A DNA stretch of 53,002 nucleotides, taken from assembly GCA_032718475.1 (NCBI GenBank), contig JAUCBJ010008107.1:1-53002 (forward strand), written 5' to 3'. The notes under the pieces are model-generated. The model had not been told where the DNA came from. It worked only from the letters and a program-made list of their open reading frames with translations, and searched no databases. Both the position numbers and the translations under genes were made by a program. Below are positions 50,388-53,002 of the stretch, piece by piece. The stretch is from Nemertoderma westbladi (lineage: Eukaryota; Xenacoelomorpha; Nemertodermatida; Nemertodermatidae). Each line of letters opens with the position of its first letter. Positions within the stretch are counted from its first letter, which is position 1.

Positions 50388-52643
50388 ACCAACCTACGCC
50401 CTACGACCCTTTACCAACCTAACCCCTACCCTACTACCAATCTAACCCCTACCCTACGTCCCTGTACCAACCTAACCCCTACCCTACTACCAACCTAACC
50501 CCTACCCTACGTCCCTGTACCAACCTAACCCCTAGCCTACTACCAACCTAACCCCTACCCTACGTCCCTGCTGTACCAACCTAACCCCTACCCTACTACC
50601 AACCTAACCCCTACCCTACGTCCCTGTACCAACCTAACCCCTACCCTACTACCAACCTAACCCCTACCCTACGTCCCTGCTGTACCAACCTAACCCCTAC
50701 CCTACTACCAACCTAACCCCTACCCTACGTCCCTGCTGTACCAACCTAACCCCTACCCTACTACCAACCTAACCCCTACCCTACGTCCCTGCTGTACCAA
50801 CCTAACCCCTACCCTACTACCAACCTAACCCCTACCCTACTACCAACCTAACCCCTACCCTACGTCCCTGTACCAACCTAACCCCTACCCTACGACCCTT
50901 TACCAACCTAACCCCTACCCTACTACCAACCTAACCCCTACCCTACGACCCTTTGCCAACCTAACCCCTACCCTACTACCAACCTAACCCCTACACTACT
51001 ACCAACCTAACCCCTACCCTTCTACCAACCTAACCACTACCCTACGTCCCTGTACCAACCTAACCCCTATCCTACTACCAACCTAACCCCTACCCTACGA
51101 CCCTTTACCAACCTAACCCCTAAACTACTACCAACCTAACCCCTACCCTACTACCAACCTAACCCCTACCCTACGACCCTTTACCAACCTAACCACTACA
51201 CTACTACCAACCGTACCCCTACCCTTCTACCAACCGAACCCCTATCCTACGTCCCTGTACCAACCTAACCCCTACCCTACTACCAACCTAACCCCTACCC
51301 TACGACCCTTTACCAACCTAACCCCTACACTACTACCAACCTAACCCCTACCCTACGTCCCTGCTGTACCAACCTAACCCCTACCCTACTACCAACCTAA
51401 CCCCTACCCTACGTCCCTGTACCAACCTAACCCCTACCCTACTACCAACCTAACCCCTACCCTACGTCCCTGTACCAACCTAACCCCTACCCTACTACCA
51501 ACCTAACCCCTACCCTACTACCAACCTAACCCCTACCCTACGACCCTTTACCAACCTAACCCCTACACTACTACCAACCTAACCCCTACCCTTCTACCAA
51601 CCTAACCCCTACCCTACGTCCCTGTACCAACCTAACCCCTACCCTACTACCAACCTAACCCCTACCCTACGTCCCTGCTGTACCAACCTAACCCCTACCC
51701 TACTACCAACCTAACCCCTACCCTACTACCAACCTAACCCCTACCCTACGTTCCTGTACCAACCTAACCCCTACCCTACGACCCTTTACCAACCTAACCC
51801 CTACCCTACTACCAACCTAACCCCTACCCTACGACCCTTTGCCAACCTAACCCCTACCCTACTACCAACCTAACCCCTACACTACTACCAACCTAACCCC
51901 TACCCTTCTACCAACCTAACCACTACCCTACGTCCCTGTTACAACCTAACCCCTACCCTACTACCAACCTAACCCCTACCCTACGACCCTTTACCAACCT
52001 AACCCCTAAACTACTACCAACCTAACCCCTACCCTACTACCAACCTAACCCCTACCCTACGACCCTTTACCAACCTAACCACTACACTACTACCAACCGT
52101 ACCCCTACCCTTCTACCAACCGAACCCCTATCCTACGTCCCTGTACCAACCTAACCCCTACCCTACTACCAACCTAACCCCTACCCTACGACCCTTTACC
52201 AACCTAACCCCTACACTACTACCAACCTAACCCCTACCCTACGTCCCTGCTGTACCAACCTAACCCCTACCCTACTACCAACCTAACCCCTACCCTACGT
52301 CCCTGTACCAACCTAACCCCTACCCTACTACCAACCTAACCCCTACCCTACGTCCCTGTACCAACCTAACCCCTACCCTACTACCAACCTAACCCCTACC
52401 CTACTACCAACCTAACCCCTACCCTACGACCCTTTACCAACCTAACCCCTACACTACTACCAACCTAACCCCTACCCTTCTACCAACCTAACCCCTACCC
52501 TACGTCCCTGTACCAACCTAACCCCTACCCTACTACCAACCTAACCCCTACCCTACGTCCCTGCTGTACCAACCTAACCCCTACCCTACTACCAACCTAA
52601 CCCCTACCCTACGTCCCTGCTGTACCAACCTAACCCCTACCCT
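50388..52643. repeat. Telomere-like C-rich tandem array
   Basis: Units of 23-33 bp built from accaacctaacccctaccct plus act, acgtccctgt, acgtccctgctgt or acgaccctttt spacers. The opposite strand is GGGTAGGGGTTAGGTTGG-like, i.e. degenerate relatives of TTAGGG with runs of 2-4 G. A rare variant (aaccgtacccctacccttct) occurs at 51209 and 52095, showing an internal duplication of 886 bp. Confidence 0.95.
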
Positions 52644-53002
52644 TGTTATGGATATTGACCAAAACATGAAAATAAATAGATATATAAAATCTTATTATAT
52701 TTTCCGAGAATACCGAGCCTACTTCATTTCATAAATCAGTACCGGTATATCACACAACTGAAATACTAACAGAAATCAGATATTATATTGCTGTATCTGA
52801 CTAACGATACCGGTAATCACTGAATAACTAAAAGAACTACAGTATGAAAAAGGGTCCCCTATAAATGCAATATATTTTGCACACACTCCGGGGCGGCCAA
52901 AATTTTAATTTACGTACAATAAGAGAATAAAAATAATATAAATAAACACGAAAAATACTTGCATATAATTCAAATTATGCGGAAAAAAAAAAACACCAAA
53001 TC
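52644..53002. other. AT-rich sequence after the array
   Basis: Ordinary unique-looking AT-rich sequence to the window end; no gene or element end seen. Its presence shows that the telomere-like array is internal. Confidence 0.5.

Noticed and set aside
50388-52643. Chromosome end
   Set aside because: The repeat is degenerate with mixed spacers and is followed by unique sequence to 53002.

Overview
The window is AT-rich eukaryotic DNA made of short spliced exons in large introns, several classes of transposable element and three long satellite arrays. The best taxonomic clue is a Pax2/5/8 gene whose paired domain runs into an invertebrate-type tail (INRIVRNKAAEKA), together with BEL/Pao LTR elements, RT-bearing non-LTR elements and tRNA-headed SINEs. 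This fits an invertebrate bilaterian, probably marine; I cannot fix the phylum.

Host genes, all on the minus strand. (1) Pax2/5/8, 12352 down to 7101: seven exons whose intron phases all match, encoding about 363 residues with N-terminal region, complete paired domain, octapeptide and most of the C-terminal activation region. The very last exon and the partial homeodomain usual in this family are not found. (2) The last two exons of an unrecognised coiled-coil gene (16030-15890 and 15037-14948). (3) The last two exons of an ankyrin-repeat gene (49674-49429 and 48809-48451). In genes 2 and 3 the stop codon lies inside the AATAAA signal.

Mobile DNA. Positions 1-2106 are the 3' end of a plus-strand LTR element whose LTR abuts an 81-bp minisatellite (2107-4672). 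Positions 34274-46611 are a complete minus-strand relative: 1217-bp LTRs with only two differences seen, a GGTAT target duplication, a gag-zinc knuckle-protease gene of BEL/Pao type, no recognisable reverse transcriptase or integrase core, and an extra 3' gene module shared with the left copy. Its coding segments lie in one reading frame interrupted only by TAA codons. Other elements are: a TA-flanked element with about 215-bp inverted repeats that contain poly-C (13707-14795); a second TA-flanked element beside the ankyrin gene (47142-48416); a duplicated palindromic TTAA element ending in poly-G (30364-30626 and 31172-31449); foldback elements at 8607-8942 and 18088-18276; a broken THAP-type transposase gene (31819-32794); a tRNA-Leu-like SINE (33970-34235); and at least eight non-LTR retrotransposon fragments.

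Tandem DNA. There are three arrays: 81-bp units (2107-4672), 17-bp units with 187-204-bp higher-order periods (21884-24723), and a degenerate telomere-like array with an 886-bp internal duplication (50388-52643). Runs of 12-28 G or C recur and several sit at transposon ends.

The host genes look like ordinary developmental or cellular genes whose introns have been colonised. The most unusual system is the recently inserted, RT-less LTR element with its extra 3' gene.
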